From Aquicoccus sp. G2-2 (lineage in GTDB: Bacteria; Pseudomonadota; Alphaproteobacteria; Rhodobacterales; Rhodobacteraceae), in NCBI RefSeq assembly GCF_034555965.1, contig NZ_JAYDCK010000003.1, forward strand, positions 1,240,001 to 1,304,000: a DNA stretch of 64,000 nucleotides. The letters run 5' to 3'. Each line of letters opens with the position of its first letter. Position 1 is the first letter of the stretch. Below are positions 1-9,285 of the stretch, in pieces. A program made the translations under genes and the position numbers. The notes below the pieces were generated by a model that did not search any database, was not told where the DNA came from, and saw nothing but the letters and a program-made list of their open reading frames with translations.

Positions 1-76
1 TCGCCCCCGGCGCACAGCGCAGCATCACGCTTGCCGCGCAGCCGCGCCGCCCCCGGCCACGGCCACGGCCACGGCG
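1..76. other. window edge, no gene seen
   Basis: I see no supported gene here. It holds three perfect tandem copies of the hexamer GGCCAC at 55-72, just downstream of the quinone reductase stop codon. The repeat is short and could be chance in GC-rich DNA. Confidence 0.4.
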
Positions 77-1048
77 CTAAGGCAGCAGAACTGTCGATCC
101 CACAGTCTTGCGGGCTTCCATTTCCTCATGCACGGCCCCCGCCTCGCGCAGCCGCCGGGTTTGGGCCACGTCGAATTTCAACGTCCCGTCAAGGATGCGC
201 GAAAACAGATCCGCACTCCGTTCCAGCAGTTCCGCGCGTTCAGAGATGAAATCAAACAGCATCGGGCGCGTCGCCGTCAGTGATCCCTTCGCCAGATCGG
301 CAAGCGCGAACCCGGTGATCATCCCCGATGACTGCCCGAAATTCACCAAATGCCCGCGCCGCGCAAGACAGGCGAGCGACCCGCGCCAGGTATCCGCCCC
401 GACCGAATCGTAAACCGCAGCACAGCCCTTGCCGCCGGTAATCCGTGTGACCTCCGCCACGAAATCCTCCGTCCGGTAATCAATCACATGGGCATAGCCA
501 TGGGTCTTGGCCAAAGCCACCTTCTCCGGCCCGCCCGCCGTGCCGATGGCCTCAACCCCAAGCGCGGCAAGCCACTGGCCAAGGATCAACCCGACCCCGC
601 CCGCCGCTGCATGAACCAGAACGACATCACCACGGCGCACCGGATAGGACGCCGTCACAAGGTATTGCGCGGTCAGCCCCTTAAGCAGTGCGCCTGCGAT
701 AACCTCGGGCGCAATTCCGTCGGGAAGGCGCACCAACTGCTCGGCCGGAAGAATGCGCATCTCACGATACGCCCCGAACGGCGTGATATAGGCCACCCTG
801 TCGCCCGGCGCGAAGCCCGTCACGTCCGGCCCGACGGCCTCGATCACCCCGGCCGCTTCCGCCCCCGGAATCAGTGTCGGGGTCGGCCATGGGTAAAGCC
901 CGGTGCGATAATAGATGTCGATGAAGTTCACGCCGATCGCGGTCTGGCGCAGCAAAACCTCACCCGAACCCGGCGCGCCCTCGCTTAGCTGTGTCCAGAC
1001 AAGCGTATCAGGGCCACCGGGGGCGGAACAAACAAGCGCATGTGCCAT
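77..1048 (-). CDS. NADPH:quinone reductase, zinc-free MDR family
   Basis: This 323-residue protein belongs to the medium-chain dehydrogenase/reductase superfamily, quinone oxidoreductase (QOR/zeta-crystallin) branch, which reduces quinones or enones with NADPH in the cytoplasm. The QOR signature GVNFIDIYYRTGLY lies at residues 39-52 and the Rossmann motif AAGGVG at 148-153; the zinc-ligand residues of alcohol dehydrogenases are absent. The frame is open further upstream, but the ATG at 1048 gives the family-like N-terminus MAHALVC. It is the last gene of the minus-strand run, four bases after the AhpD-like gene, so it is probably cotranscribed. The exact substrate cannot be told from sequence. 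Confidence 0.88.
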   Translation of the reverse strand: MAHALVCSAPGGPDTLVWTQLSEGAPGSGEVLLRQTAIGVNFIDIYYRTGLYPWPTPTLIPGAEAAGVIEAVGPDVTGFAPGDRVAYITPFGAYREMRILPAEQLVRLPDGIAPEVIAGALLKGLTAQYLVTASYPVRRGDVVLVHAAAGGVGLILGQWLAALGVEAIGTAGGPEKVALAKTHGYAHVIDYRTEDFVAEVTRITGGKGCAAVYDSVGADTWRGSLACLARRGHLVNFGQSSGMITGFALADLAKGSLTATRPMLFDFISERAELLERSADLFSRILDGTLKFDVAQTRRLREAGAVHEEMEARKTVGSTVLLP

Positions 1049-1052
1049 CGGC

Positions 1053-1457
1053 TCAGACCAGAAAGGCTTCGTCGACCGGCAATTGCATCGCGGTGACAAG
1101 GTGGTTGGTCTGCGCCGCAAGCCCGACAATGGCAAGCATCTCGGCATATTGCTCGTCCGTCATCCCTTTCGCGCGCGCCGCCGCGGTGTGCGAATGGATG
1201 CAATAGACACAGGAATTGGCAATCGACACGGCCGCATAAAGCATTTCCTGAAACGCCGGCGGTAGCGCCGTATCCCCGGTCATCACGCTTTTCAGGCGCT
1301 CCCATGTCTCCTCAAGCAGCGCCGGTTGGTTCGCCAAACCACGCCAGAAGTTATTGACAAAATCTGACCCGCGCGCCGCGCGGATGTCTGCAAAAACGCG
1401 CGCGACCACCGGATCGGCAGCGACCTCCTCATCGGTCCAAAGTTTGACGGTTGCCAT
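1053..1457 (-). CDS. carboxymuconolactone decarboxylase / AhpD-like protein
   Basis: This 134-residue protein carries the AhpD-type redox signature: Cys83 and Cys86 in a C-x2-C, followed by His90, with Glu71 upstream. In the AhpD/CMD fold the cysteine pair and histidine act in peroxide or disulfide chemistry. I chose the ATG at 1457 because a purine-rich AAGGAGT site sits just upstream and the longer frame has no family-like sequence. It lies between the aminotransferase (19 bases away) and the quinone reductase. Whether it is a peroxidase or a general disulfide reductase is unknown. Confidence 0.85.
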   Translation of the reverse strand: MATVKLWTDEEVAADPVVARVFADIRAARGSDFVNNFWRGLANQPALLEETWERLKSVMTGDTALPPAFQEMLYAAVSIANSCVYCIHSHTAAARAKGMTDEQYAEMLAIVGLAAQTNHLVTAMQLPVDEAFLV

Positions 1458-1476
1458 GTCTTTACTCCTTATGATT

Positions 1477-2328
1477 TCACTCGGTAGATTTTGCCCAGTC
1501 CAAATAAAGCGCGCGGGCACGCTCTGCGATCGGGCCGGTTGGCAGGTCCCGGCCCTCGAATCCAACACACGCAACGACCTTGGAGATATTGCCGGTGGAA
1601 AAAATTTCCTCCGCCGCGTGGAAATCATCCACGCTCAGCGTCACCTCGTGAACGGAAATCCCCGCACCACGCAGCAGCTTGACCACCCGCCGCCGGGTGA
1701 TCCCGGCAAGGAACGTGCCGTTGGGGGCCGGCGTGAACACCTCACCGCCGCGCACCATGAACACATTCGCCGTGGCAAGTTCGGCCACATTGCCGTTCGC
1801 ATCAAAGGTCAATGCATTGTCAAACCCCTTCGCCTGCGCTTCGCGCACCATGCGAGCGTTGTTGGCATAAAGGCAGGCCGCCTTGGCGTTCACCGGCATC
1901 ACGTCAAGCGTCGGGCGGCGGAACCGCGTCGTGGTCAGGGTGAACCCCTTCGGCGCCACCATCGGCATTGCCTCAAGGCAAAGCGCGAAATCGGTGCTTT
2001 CCGGGTCCGGCGGCAACACCCCTGCGGCGCTTTCCTCGGCCCAATACATCGGGCGGATATAAACATCGGTGCCACTCTCGAATTTCTTCAGCCCGTCACG
2101 CGTCAGCCCCTCAATCGCCTCCCCACTCAAGTCCGGTTTGAGCGACAGCGCACGCGCAGAGTGATTGACCCGCGCCGAATGGCGGTCAAGATCGGGCGTC
2201 ACACCGTCGAAAAACCGCGCCCCGTCAAACACCAGACTGCCCAGCCACGTGGCATGTGAGGCCGCCCCCAGAATGCGCAAATCACCCTGATGCCAGTCGC
2301 CGCGCCAATAGGTCCATGTTTCGGCCAT
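1477..2328 (-). CDS. class IV (branched-chain type) PLP aminotransferase
   Basis: This 283-residue protein is a fold-type IV PLP enzyme of the IlvE/D-amino-acid transaminase family. The PLP lysine is Lys149, in VNAKAACLYANN, matching the family's K-x4-Y-x-NN pattern. A second family block, NVAELATANVFMV, follows. Branched-chain aminotransferases interconvert Leu/Ile/Val and their 2-oxo acids; D-amino acid or aminodeoxychorismate-related activity cannot be excluded from sequence. It lies 26 bases after the sugar-type ABC ATPase and is probably in the same operon, unusual company for a purely biosynthetic ilvE. Confidence 0.85.
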   Translation of the reverse strand: MAETWTYWRGDWHQGDLRILGAASHATWLGSLVFDGARFFDGVTPDLDRHSARVNHSARALSLKPDLSGEAIEGLTRDGLKKFESGTDVYIRPMYWAEESAAGVLPPDPESTDFALCLEAMPMVAPKGFTLTTTRFRRPTLDVMPVNAKAACLYANNARMVREAQAKGFDNALTFDANGNVAELATANVFMVRGGEVFTPAPNGTFLAGITRRRVVKLLRGAGISVHEVTLSVDDFHAAEEIFSTGNISKVVACVGFEGRDLPTGPIAERARALYLDWAKSTE

Positions 2329-2354
2329 GTCTGTCTCGTCTCCTTGATCAAGGC

Positions 2355-3851
2355 TTAGTGAACGGCGGCATACATGATCTTCTCTTCCGTCGCCTCGAAC
2401 GGCGAAAGCTCTTCAACAATCCGCCCCTGTCGGCACACCAGAATCCGGTCGGACAGGTTCAACACCTCGGGCAAGTAGGAAGAGATCATGACAACCGCCA
2501 ACCCCGCATCGGCAAGGTCATTGATAATCTTGTGAATTTCGGCAATCGCGGCCACGTCCACGCCGCGTGTCGGCTCATCGAAGATGACAAGGCTGGGCTT
2601 TTGCACCAACCCTTTGCCGATCACCACTTTCTGCTGGTTGCCCCCCGACAGCTCCACCACCTGCGCATCCTCGTTGATGGTGCGAATGTTAAGCCGCGCG
2701 GACCAGTCCGCCGCCAGCGCCTTCATCTCGGCGGTGCTGACCACCATGGAGCGGTGCGCTGGAGCGGCCAATAGACCGCCAAACAGGTTCTCCGCCACCG
2801 ACATGGTCTCGAAAAACCCTTCGGTCTTGCGGTCTTCGGTCACGTAAGCAATGCCGTCATGCACCGCTTCCCCCGGCGTGTAATACCGCACCGGCTTGTC
2901 ATTGAGCTCAATCGCGCCGCCACGCAGGAAGTCGCGCTTGGTAATCCCCGCCACGATCTTGAACGTCTCCGTGCGGCCCGAGCCGATCAACCCGAACACC
3001 CCGGTGATCTGCCCCTCAAAGACCGAGAACGAGCTGTTGCGCACCATCGCCCCTTGCGAAATATCCTGCACCGACAGTACCTTGCGCCCCGGTTTTCTTA
3101 GCTGTTCCGCATCCCGCGCGGTGTAAAGCGCGCCCGATAATGTGCGCCCGACCATTGCCGCAATGATCTTGTCACGATCAAATTCCGTCGTATCGCCATG
3201 CTCGACCAACTCCCCGTCGCGCAAGATGGTCAGCCGGTCGGAAATCTGAAGCGCCTCTTCCAAAGCGTGCGAGATAAAGACAATCGCCACCCCGCTCTCT
3301 TTCAGCCGCTTGAGCAACGAGAAGAAATAGCGTTTTTCCTCTGGCGTGAGCGACGCCGTCGGCTCATCGAAAATGATGACGCGGGCGTTGTGATGCACCG
3401 CCCGCGCGATTTCGACCATCTGCCGCTTTGCCGCGCCCAAGGTCTCGACAATCGCCGCCGGATCAACCGCGAAGTTCAGCGACTGCAAGAATTGCTGCGC
3501 CGAAATATAAGTGCCGCGCAGCCGGTTCAGAAATTTCTCCGACCCCAGATAAAGGTTCTGCGCCACGGTCATCGAGGGGATCAGGCTGGTTTCCTGAAAC
3601 ACCATCGCAATCCCCGCATCCAGCGCCTTATCCGGGCCGTCAAACGTGACTTCCTTGTCGTCCAGCAGGATACGGCCGCCGCTTGGCTCCACCACGCCCG
3701 CCAGCATCTTGGTCAAGGTCGATTTCCCGGCGCCATTCTCACCGACAAGCGCATGGATTTCCCCTGCGCGCAGGTCGAAATCCACGTTCTGCACCGCAGG
3801 CACACCGCGATACGCCTTGGAAACACCTTCCATGCGAATGATCGGTTCCAT
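2355..3851 (-). CDS. sugar-type ABC transporter ATP-binding protein, two domains
   Basis: This 498-residue protein is a tandem ABC ATPase of the RbsA/MglA/XylG class that energises CUT2 importers. The first Walker A is GENGAGKST at about residues 37-45. The second domain has the degenerate P-loop GLIGSGRTE and the signature LSGGNQQK, the normal arrangement in this class. A TTG codon precedes the ATG; the ATG at 3851 is preferred because it overlaps the stop of the upstream SMP-30 gene as TGATG, implying translational coupling. Its permeases and binding protein are encoded upstream on the same strand. Confidence 0.93.
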   Translation of the reverse strand: MEPIIRMEGVSKAYRGVPAVQNVDFDLRAGEIHALVGENGAGKSTLTKMLAGVVEPSGGRILLDDKEVTFDGPDKALDAGIAMVFQETSLIPSMTVAQNLYLGSEKFLNRLRGTYISAQQFLQSLNFAVDPAAIVETLGAAKRQMVEIARAVHHNARVIIFDEPTASLTPEEKRYFFSLLKRLKESGVAIVFISHALEEALQISDRLTILRDGELVEHGDTTEFDRDKIIAAMVGRTLSGALYTARDAEQLRKPGRKVLSVQDISQGAMVRNSSFSVFEGQITGVFGLIGSGRTETFKIVAGITKRDFLRGGAIELNDKPVRYYTPGEAVHDGIAYVTEDRKTEGFFETMSVAENLFGGLLAAPAHRSMVVSTAEMKALAADWSARLNIRTINEDAQVVELSGGNQQKVVIGKGLVQKPSLVIFDEPTRGVDVAAIAEIHKIINDLADAGLAVVMISSYLPEVLNLSDRILVCRQGRIVEELSPFEATEEKIMYAAVH

Positions 3852-4882
3852 CAATGGGCCTCCCGCGTCAGTATGGCGTCACCGCCTTTTGAGCCCATGA
3901 AAAGCCGCCCCTCGGCCTCCAACGCGCTGGTCACGCCATGCCGCTTGCCGTTGGCGCGGCTGTGGTAACTGGCCAGCGGTGCCATATCCGGGCCAAGCCG
4001 CACCACCAACCCATAAGAGCGGCTGGGCGACCATGCCTTATGGACACCCATCGTGCGGATGCCACCGCATTGCAGCGGCTCAAGAAAGCTCCCACCCGAG
4101 CGCAATGCCGGTGCGATCCAGTAATCGGCTGGAAATTCTGCCATCATGTCATAGCGATACTGCTTTTCCAGCAACACGAACTCGATCAACCGGGTGCGCG
4201 GGGCAAAGACGCTCAACCACGCGCCACCGTCCGCGGCCGGGGAAAGTCGTCCGGGATAACCCGGCAAATGCCTGAGCACCGGGTGCGCCTTGCCGCCCTC
4301 CAGCCGAAGCAGGCAATGCCGCCAGCTTTCGCTAATCGTGACACCCGCCGCGTCCGGCAAAAGCCCGTTCGGCCAGCCAAGCTCACCGGCCACCTTCTCG
4401 AACGCCCCGCCCGCGGCCCGGCGCCAAAGCGACCCCGTGGCCCCCTTCTCCATCAAGTCCACCACCCAGGCCGAAGCCGGATGCCGCGCCGATCCATTCG
4501 CCAGCCAAAGCGCCCCGTCCGGCCCATAGGCCAGCGCGGTAATGCAGGCCACGCCACCCGGCAACGCTACCTCCTGCCCGGCCTCGTTCAACCTGCCATC
4601 ATCACTCGCCACGGCAAGCGTGCCATCCGCCGCCACCGCCACCGCCGTCACCTCTGCCGAAAATGTCGCGCGCGGCACTGGCCCGTCCGGCGTCATTTCC
4701 AACAAATCCGCCCCGGAAGACCACAACAGCCGCCCCTCACTCCAAACAAGGTTATCCGGCGCAGGCATCTCGACCAGAACCTCCGCCTCATCCAGCGCCG
4801 TGTTGGGCCGCAACGCGCCATCGAGCGGCGGAATGGTGATGGCGCGCCCGCGAAATATGTCGAGGATCGGATCGAAAATCAT
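3851..4882 (-). CDS. SMP-30/gluconolactonase/LRE-like beta-propeller protein
   Basis: This 343-residue protein resembles the SMP-30/gluconolactonase/LRE and strictosidine-synthase-like six-bladed propellers, which include sugar-lactone hydrolases. Repeated blade motifs such as YGPDGALWLANG, WPNGLLPDAAG and HLPGYPGRLSPAADGG support this, as does clear similarity to the C-terminal half of the neighbouring fusion gene. No signal peptide is seen. The ATG at 4882 overlaps the upstream stop as ATGA. Having two propellers in one importer operon suggests that the imported sugar or its lactone is processed by hydrolysis; this is inference. Confidence 0.85.
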   Translation of the reverse strand: MIFDPILDIFRGRAITIPPLDGALRPNTALDEAEVLVEMPAPDNLVWSEGRLLWSSGADLLEMTPDGPVPRATFSAEVTAVAVAADGTLAVASDDGRLNEAGQEVALPGGVACITALAYGPDGALWLANGSARHPASAWVVDLMEKGATGSLWRRAAGGAFEKVAGELGWPNGLLPDAAGVTISESWRHCLLRLEGGKAHPVLRHLPGYPGRLSPAADGGAWLSVFAPRTRLIEFVLLEKQYRYDMMAEFPADYWIAPALRSGGSFLEPLQCGGIRTMGVHKAWSPSRSYGLVVRLGPDMAPLASYHSRANGKRHGVTSALEAEGRLFMGSKGGDAILTREAH

Positions 4883-7002
4883 GGCCGTTTCCCCCAATAC
4901 TCATCCAGCGCCGTCCAGTTCGGATCGGCACCCTCAATCTTGAAACGGCCAATCCGGTTGTTCAAAATTCCACCGATAAACAGCTCGCCCTTGTGTTCAC
5001 GGATCGAGGTCACCATCGGATGCGACTGGCCCGACAGATCGCCGAAGGTCTGCAATATCTCGCCCTTGTCGTTGAATTTCACGATGCCGCCGGTGTTGAT
5101 GTTGGGAAACAGCCATTCATCCTGCGGCAATCGCCGTGCCATCCGCTTGCGCATCCCCGGATGGCGCAGCGACAGATCAAACGACGGCGTCCGCATCCCC
5201 AGCCACGCCATCCAGTAATTCCCGTCCGAGGCACGGTTGATGTTGTCAGGATAGCCCGGCATATCGCGGATCACGCATTCCGCCGTGCCCGCCTTCGGCC
5301 CTTCCAGCCAATAGCGGTGAATCCGGTTTGCCCAGCTTTCACAAAACAGCAGCGACTTGTTGTCATGCGCCATCGCCACACCGTTGGTGTAGCGATACCC
5401 GTCAAGCAGGGTCGTCGTCTTGTCGGTCGCGGGATCATAAACCAACAACCGCCCGGTCCCCCGGTTCTCGATCGAATCGATCGCCCATTCATGGGCGTCA
5501 TAGCGCTTGGTGGAATCGGTGAAATAAATCTTCCCGTCCGGCGCGATATCAAGGTCGTTGGGGTCACGTAGCCGTGCATCATCCTGAATCGAAGTCAGCG
5601 AACGCCGGGTCTCCGCCGAAAGCCGCGTGACCTCCCCATCCGGCGCAATCTTGTAAAGCCCCATCGCCCCGACACAGGAGAGCAGGTTCTCATCGCGATC
5701 AAAAGCAAGCCCCAGCGGGAAGCCTCCGATATGGGCAAAAACCTCGTGGCGGGTGTAATCCGGCGCGAAAAAGCGAATGATCTCACCGTGGCGCGTGCCG
5801 CAATAGAGGTTCTCATCGCGGTCAAGGATAACATCCTCCGGCCCTTCCAACTCTCCCAACCCGATGGCCGAGGCCTCCGATAGCTGGTTGTTCAACTCAT
5901 ATTGCGTGCCCGACCCCGGTTCCGCCGATTCCGCCTTGCCAAGCCGCAGGTAAACCGGCGCGACGTAAACCTCGTTCAGCACCTTGTGGCGGTTCTTCAG
6001 CCAGCGAATATCAATCGTCACCGCAGCGGCCAATAACAGGCCCAGCACCATCTGATTGGTCCCGGTGCCATAGCCAAGCCGGATCAACCCGTTGGTCATC
6101 ACCAGAACAATCACCGCCCCCATCAACCCCTTGGCGACAGAGCCACGCCCCCCGCCCAGCGAATTGCCGCCCACCACGGCAGCGGTCAGCGCAAGAATCT
6201 CCAACCCCTGCCCGGTGCCCGGCCCCGCCCCCGAGAGCCGGGTGGCAATCAGAAACCCGGCAACGGCAGAACACGCGCCCGAAAAAACATAGGTCAAAAA
6301 CACCGTATGCCGGACCCGAATGCCCGCGTTATGGGCCGACCGGCGCGACCCGCCAACCGCCAACACATGCCATCCGGGGCGCGAACGGGTCAGCGCAATA
6401 TGGGTGACAACCGCCAGAACCAACGCCACGAACATCGAAACCGACAGGCCAAGGATGGTCCCGTCACCGATGAAATCCCACATGTCCGAAGAGGCATCGG
6501 AAAGCTGCACCTTGGAGCCGAAATTGACCACCAGAATCTCATAAAGTGCGCGGCCAATGATGAACGTCACCAGCGTCGTCAGGAACGCCCGAAGCCGCAG
6601 ATAGCCGATCAGATAGCCATTCACCGCCCCAAAGACGATGCCGGTAACAAGGGCTGCCAGAAACGCCACGCTTGTTGGCAGATGGAAAATGAAAAAGCAG
6701 GTGACAGCGGCGAACGCTCCAAGGGCAAAGATCGACCCGACAGCAAGATCAATCCCACCCCCGAGCATCACCACCGAAAGGCCGATGACCACAAGGATGA
6801 ACTCGCCCAGTTGCCGCGTCGATGCCTGTAGCGACATCAGGTTGAAAAACCCCGAGATCGCAGAGCCGAACACGGCCACCGTAATCACCAGCGCCAGAAA
6901 GGGGATCGCGTTGTCGGTCCAGCGTTTTTGCAAAATCTCGCCGATGATATGATCGGGGATCAAGTTATAGCGCCAGGCCTGAAGCCGTTCTCGGAGGGTC
7001 AT
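4879..7002 (-). CDS. fusion: ABC permease + C-terminal SMP-30-like propeller
   Basis: This 707-residue protein joins two modules. Residues 1 to about 340 are a CUT2/RbsC-type permease (BPD_transp_2) with many membrane segments, including GIDLAVGSIFAL near residue 84 and GGNSLGGGRGSVAKG later. After a linker at roughly 340-375, the rest is an SMP-30/gluconolactonase-like propeller with repeats such as DPNDLDIAPDGKIYF and YTNGVAMAHDNKSLL. RbsC permeases are usually about 320-340 residues, so the propeller is a true extension. The reading frame is continuous with no sign of a frameshift at the junction. It pairs with the permease at 8163-9149. The propeller probably lies on the cytoplasmic side if the C-terminus follows the usual RbsC topology. 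Confidence 0.9.
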   Translation of the reverse strand: MTLRERLQAWRYNLIPDHIIGEILQKRWTDNAIPFLALVITVAVFGSAISGFFNLMSLQASTRQLGEFILVVIGLSVVMLGGGIDLAVGSIFALGAFAAVTCFFIFHLPTSVAFLAALVTGIVFGAVNGYLIGYLRLRAFLTTLVTFIIGRALYEILVVNFGSKVQLSDASSDMWDFIGDGTILGLSVSMFVALVLAVVTHIALTRSRPGWHVLAVGGSRRSAHNAGIRVRHTVFLTYVFSGACSAVAGFLIATRLSGAGPGTGQGLEILALTAAVVGGNSLGGGRGSVAKGLMGAVIVLVMTNGLIRLGYGTGTNQMVLGLLLAAAVTIDIRWLKNRHKVLNEVYVAPVYLRLGKAESAEPGSGTQYELNNQLSEASAIGLGELEGPEDVILDRDENLYCGTRHGEIIRFFAPDYTRHEVFAHIGGFPLGLAFDRDENLLSCVGAMGLYKIAPDGEVTRLSAETRRSLTSIQDDARLRDPNDLDIAPDGKIYFTDSTKRYDAHEWAIDSIENRGTGRLLVYDPATDKTTTLLDGYRYTNGVAMAHDNKSLLFCESWANRIHRYWLEGPKAGTAECVIRDMPGYPDNINRASDGNYWMAWLGMRTPSFDLSLRHPGMRKRMARRLPQDEWLFPNINTGGIVKFNDKGEILQTFGDLSGQSHPMVTSIREHKGELFIGGILNNRIGRFKIEGADPNWTALDEYWGKRP

Positions 7003-7084
7003 CTGATATCCGTGAGCAAGGGGGCAGACGGCCGGAGCTTCCGGCCGCCGCAGGTCTTGTTATCAAGCGCCGGTTGGGCGCGGC

Positions 7085-8107
7085 TTAGTTGGCGAGCGCC
7101 TGCAACGCCTTGAGATCCCAGCAGCTGTCAGGGCGCATATTCGCCTTGGTGGTCGCGTGCTCCAGCGTATAAATATAGGCGGAATGCTCACCCGGTTGCA
7201 CGCCGCTTTGCAGCAGGTACTTGATCATCGCAACCATGTCGCCACCCTCGCGGACAAGCTCGGTCATCACCACCGCGTCATAGGTGCCGTTCTCCAGCAT
7301 GTCGCAATCAGCCGATTTCTCACCACCGCCGGTCGTGATCAGCTTAACCTTGCCCTGCAACCCCGCATCGCGGATCGCTGCCGCCGCGCCGGTTGCATCG
7401 CCATCCCAGAAATCAATGATCGCACACATGTCCGGGTTCTGCCGCAGCATCGTCGCCGTCACCGTCCGCGACGTGGTCGGATCCCAGTTGGAATCGGGCT
7501 TGGCAACCACCTTGAGGTTTGGATGCTTGTCGAGCACCTTCATGATGCCTTCATATTGGAACAGGCTGGTGGCGTTCACCTCATCGCCCTGAACCAGACC
7601 GATCTTGCCGGATGTGCCCTCGCCACAGGCTTCAACCGCCGCACCCGCTTCAAGTGCGCCAAGATTGGTCCAGTCGCTGCCAAGATAGGCATCAGCCTTG
7701 AAGTTCGCCGGGTTGTCGATCAGCAAAACATAAATGCCCGCCTTCTGCGCTTTCTTCAACAGACGCGAGAAAGAGTTGAGGTCCGGCGCCATCACCACCA
7801 GCACATCCGGTTTTGGAGTTGAGGAGATCGCCTCGGTAATCGCCTGCGCCCCGGCCTCTGTTGACCAGTTCGGATCGCGTGTCTCGAAGGTGCCGCCAAA
7901 GGCCGTCACTTCGCGCTTCAGGATCGCCGCCCAGCCCTGCGCCAGATCAAAGCCCATCGCCAGCGGAATCAAAATCACCCGCTTGCCGTTCAGCGCCTCG
8001 TGATAGGCCGCCGGGCCGGGGTCACTGTCAGCGGACGCTGGCGCGCTCGTGGCCAGGCCCGTCAACGCGATCGTCGCGGCTGCGACAAATGTTTTAAGAA
8101 GTTTCAT
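7085..8107 (-). CDS. periplasmic sugar-binding protein of ABC importer
   Basis: This 340-residue protein has a Sec signal peptide (positive MKLLK, hydrophobic core, cleavage near SAPASA) followed by a type 1 periplasmic-binding fold like RbsB. Typical blocks include KRVILIPLAMGFDLAQGW, LVVMAPDLNSFSRLLKKA and IGLVQGDEVNATSLF. It captures the substrate for the permeases on either side. It lies 55 bases after the first permease gene and 82 before the fusion permease. The ligand is not predictable; a sugar, polyol or sugar acid is the class expectation. Confidence 0.92.
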   Translation of the reverse strand: MKLLKTFVAAATIALTGLATSAPASADSDPGPAAYHEALNGKRVILIPLAMGFDLAQGWAAILKREVTAFGGTFETRDPNWSTEAGAQAITEAISSTPKPDVLVVMAPDLNSFSRLLKKAQKAGIYVLLIDNPANFKADAYLGSDWTNLGALEAGAAVEACGEGTSGKIGLVQGDEVNATSLFQYEGIMKVLDKHPNLKVVAKPDSNWDPTTSRTVTATMLRQNPDMCAIIDFWDGDATGAAAAIRDAGLQGKVKLITTGGGEKSADCDMLENGTYDAVVMTELVREGGDMVAMIKYLLQSGVQPGEHSAYIYTLEHATTKANMRPDSCWDLKALQALAN

Positions 8108-8162
8108 CGTGTTCCCTCGCTTTGTTGGTTTTGCCCAAGCTTTGTAGTTTGGGTCGTTTCGG

Positions 8163-9149
8163 TCATATGTCGCCTTGTTGGGCGGTTTGTTCGTCGCGTG
8201 GATTCAACAGCCCATCGACGATGATTGCGATCAGCAGAATCGTGGATTTGATCAGGTTCTGGTAAAGCTCCGGAATATCGAGGATCGTCATCACATTCAG
8301 CAAGACACCGATCAGAAATGCCCCGATCAGGACATTCTTCACCCCGCCCTTGCCCCCCGAAAGACCAATCCCTCCAATCACCGCGACCAGCACGATGTCA
8401 TATAAAAGCGTGCCGTTCACGATCCGGGTGTTGATGGATTGCAGGCTCGCCGCCGTCAGCAACCCGGCGGTGAACGCCGCCAACGCCGACAGGACATAGC
8501 GCAGCACCATCATCGGGCGCACCGGCATTCCCGCATTGCGCGCCGCTACCGGATTGTCGCCCGCGTAATAGATGTAGCGCCCCCATTTGGTGAACCGCAA
8601 AAACAGGAACGCCGCCAACGAAAGCGCAAGAAAAACATAGATATCCGCCGGAATCCCCTCCAGCCGGAATTGCCCGACCCCAATGATCCAGTGCTCCGAG
8701 GGCACCATTACCGCGTCCTGCGGGATCAACTGCGAGCGCACAAAACCAAAGGTAAAAGAGCCGGTCGCAAGTGTTACGAAAATCGCCGGCACATCGGCAT
8801 AGGCCGCCAGAAAGCCATTCACCGCTCCAATCGCCAGAACAAACAGCAGCGCCATGGCAAGTGCGCTATGATCAGACCAGCCCGAATTCAGCAGTTGCAG
8901 ATACCACGCAACCGACATCGCCATAATCGCCACCATCGACAGGTCAATCCCACGCCCGACAATGACAATCCCCATACCAAGCGCGAGAATCCCCAGCACG
9001 GCAACCGACCGCACGATGGCGATGACGTTTCCAGTGGTCAGAAACCCCGAAAGTGTGACCGCGGCGATTGCAAAGATCACCACAGTGATCGCAAGCACGA
9101 TGCGCGCCTGATCAAGCTTCCAACCCCCAGAAAACTTTCCTTTGTTCAT
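8163..9149 (-). CDS. sugar-type ABC transporter permease
   Basis: This 328-residue integral membrane protein belongs to the RbsC/BPD_transp_2 family. It has about eight to ten hydrophobic segments and the family motifs GMGIVIVGRGIDLSMVAIMA and GGIGLSGGKGGVKNVLIGA. It is the first gene of the minus-strand importer operon and would pair with the permease half of the fusion at 4879-7002. The stretch from 9150 to the end of the lysR remnant at 9286 is the likely promoter region of the operon. Confidence 0.92.
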   Translation of the reverse strand: MNKGKFSGGWKLDQARIVLAITVVIFAIAAVTLSGFLTTGNVIAIVRSVAVLGILALGMGIVIVGRGIDLSMVAIMAMSVAWYLQLLNSGWSDHSALAMALLFVLAIGAVNGFLAAYADVPAIFVTLATGSFTFGFVRSQLIPQDAVMVPSEHWIIGVGQFRLEGIPADIYVFLALSLAAFLFLRFTKWGRYIYYAGDNPVAARNAGMPVRPMMVLRYVLSALAAFTAGLLTAASLQSINTRIVNGTLLYDIVLVAVIGGIGLSGGKGGVKNVLIGAFLIGVLLNVMTILDIPELYQNLIKSTILLIAIIVDGLLNPRDEQTAQQGDI

Positions 9150-9285
9150 TGAGTAACCTGACAGAATCCCCCCGCAGCCCCCATCAGGGCCGCACCGCGA
9201 GCAAGCCTAAGCGCGACTCTGACGATACGTCCAATGAATAATTCAGGTCGAATTCAATGCGAAACAGGAATGGTTTTAGGGCGTC

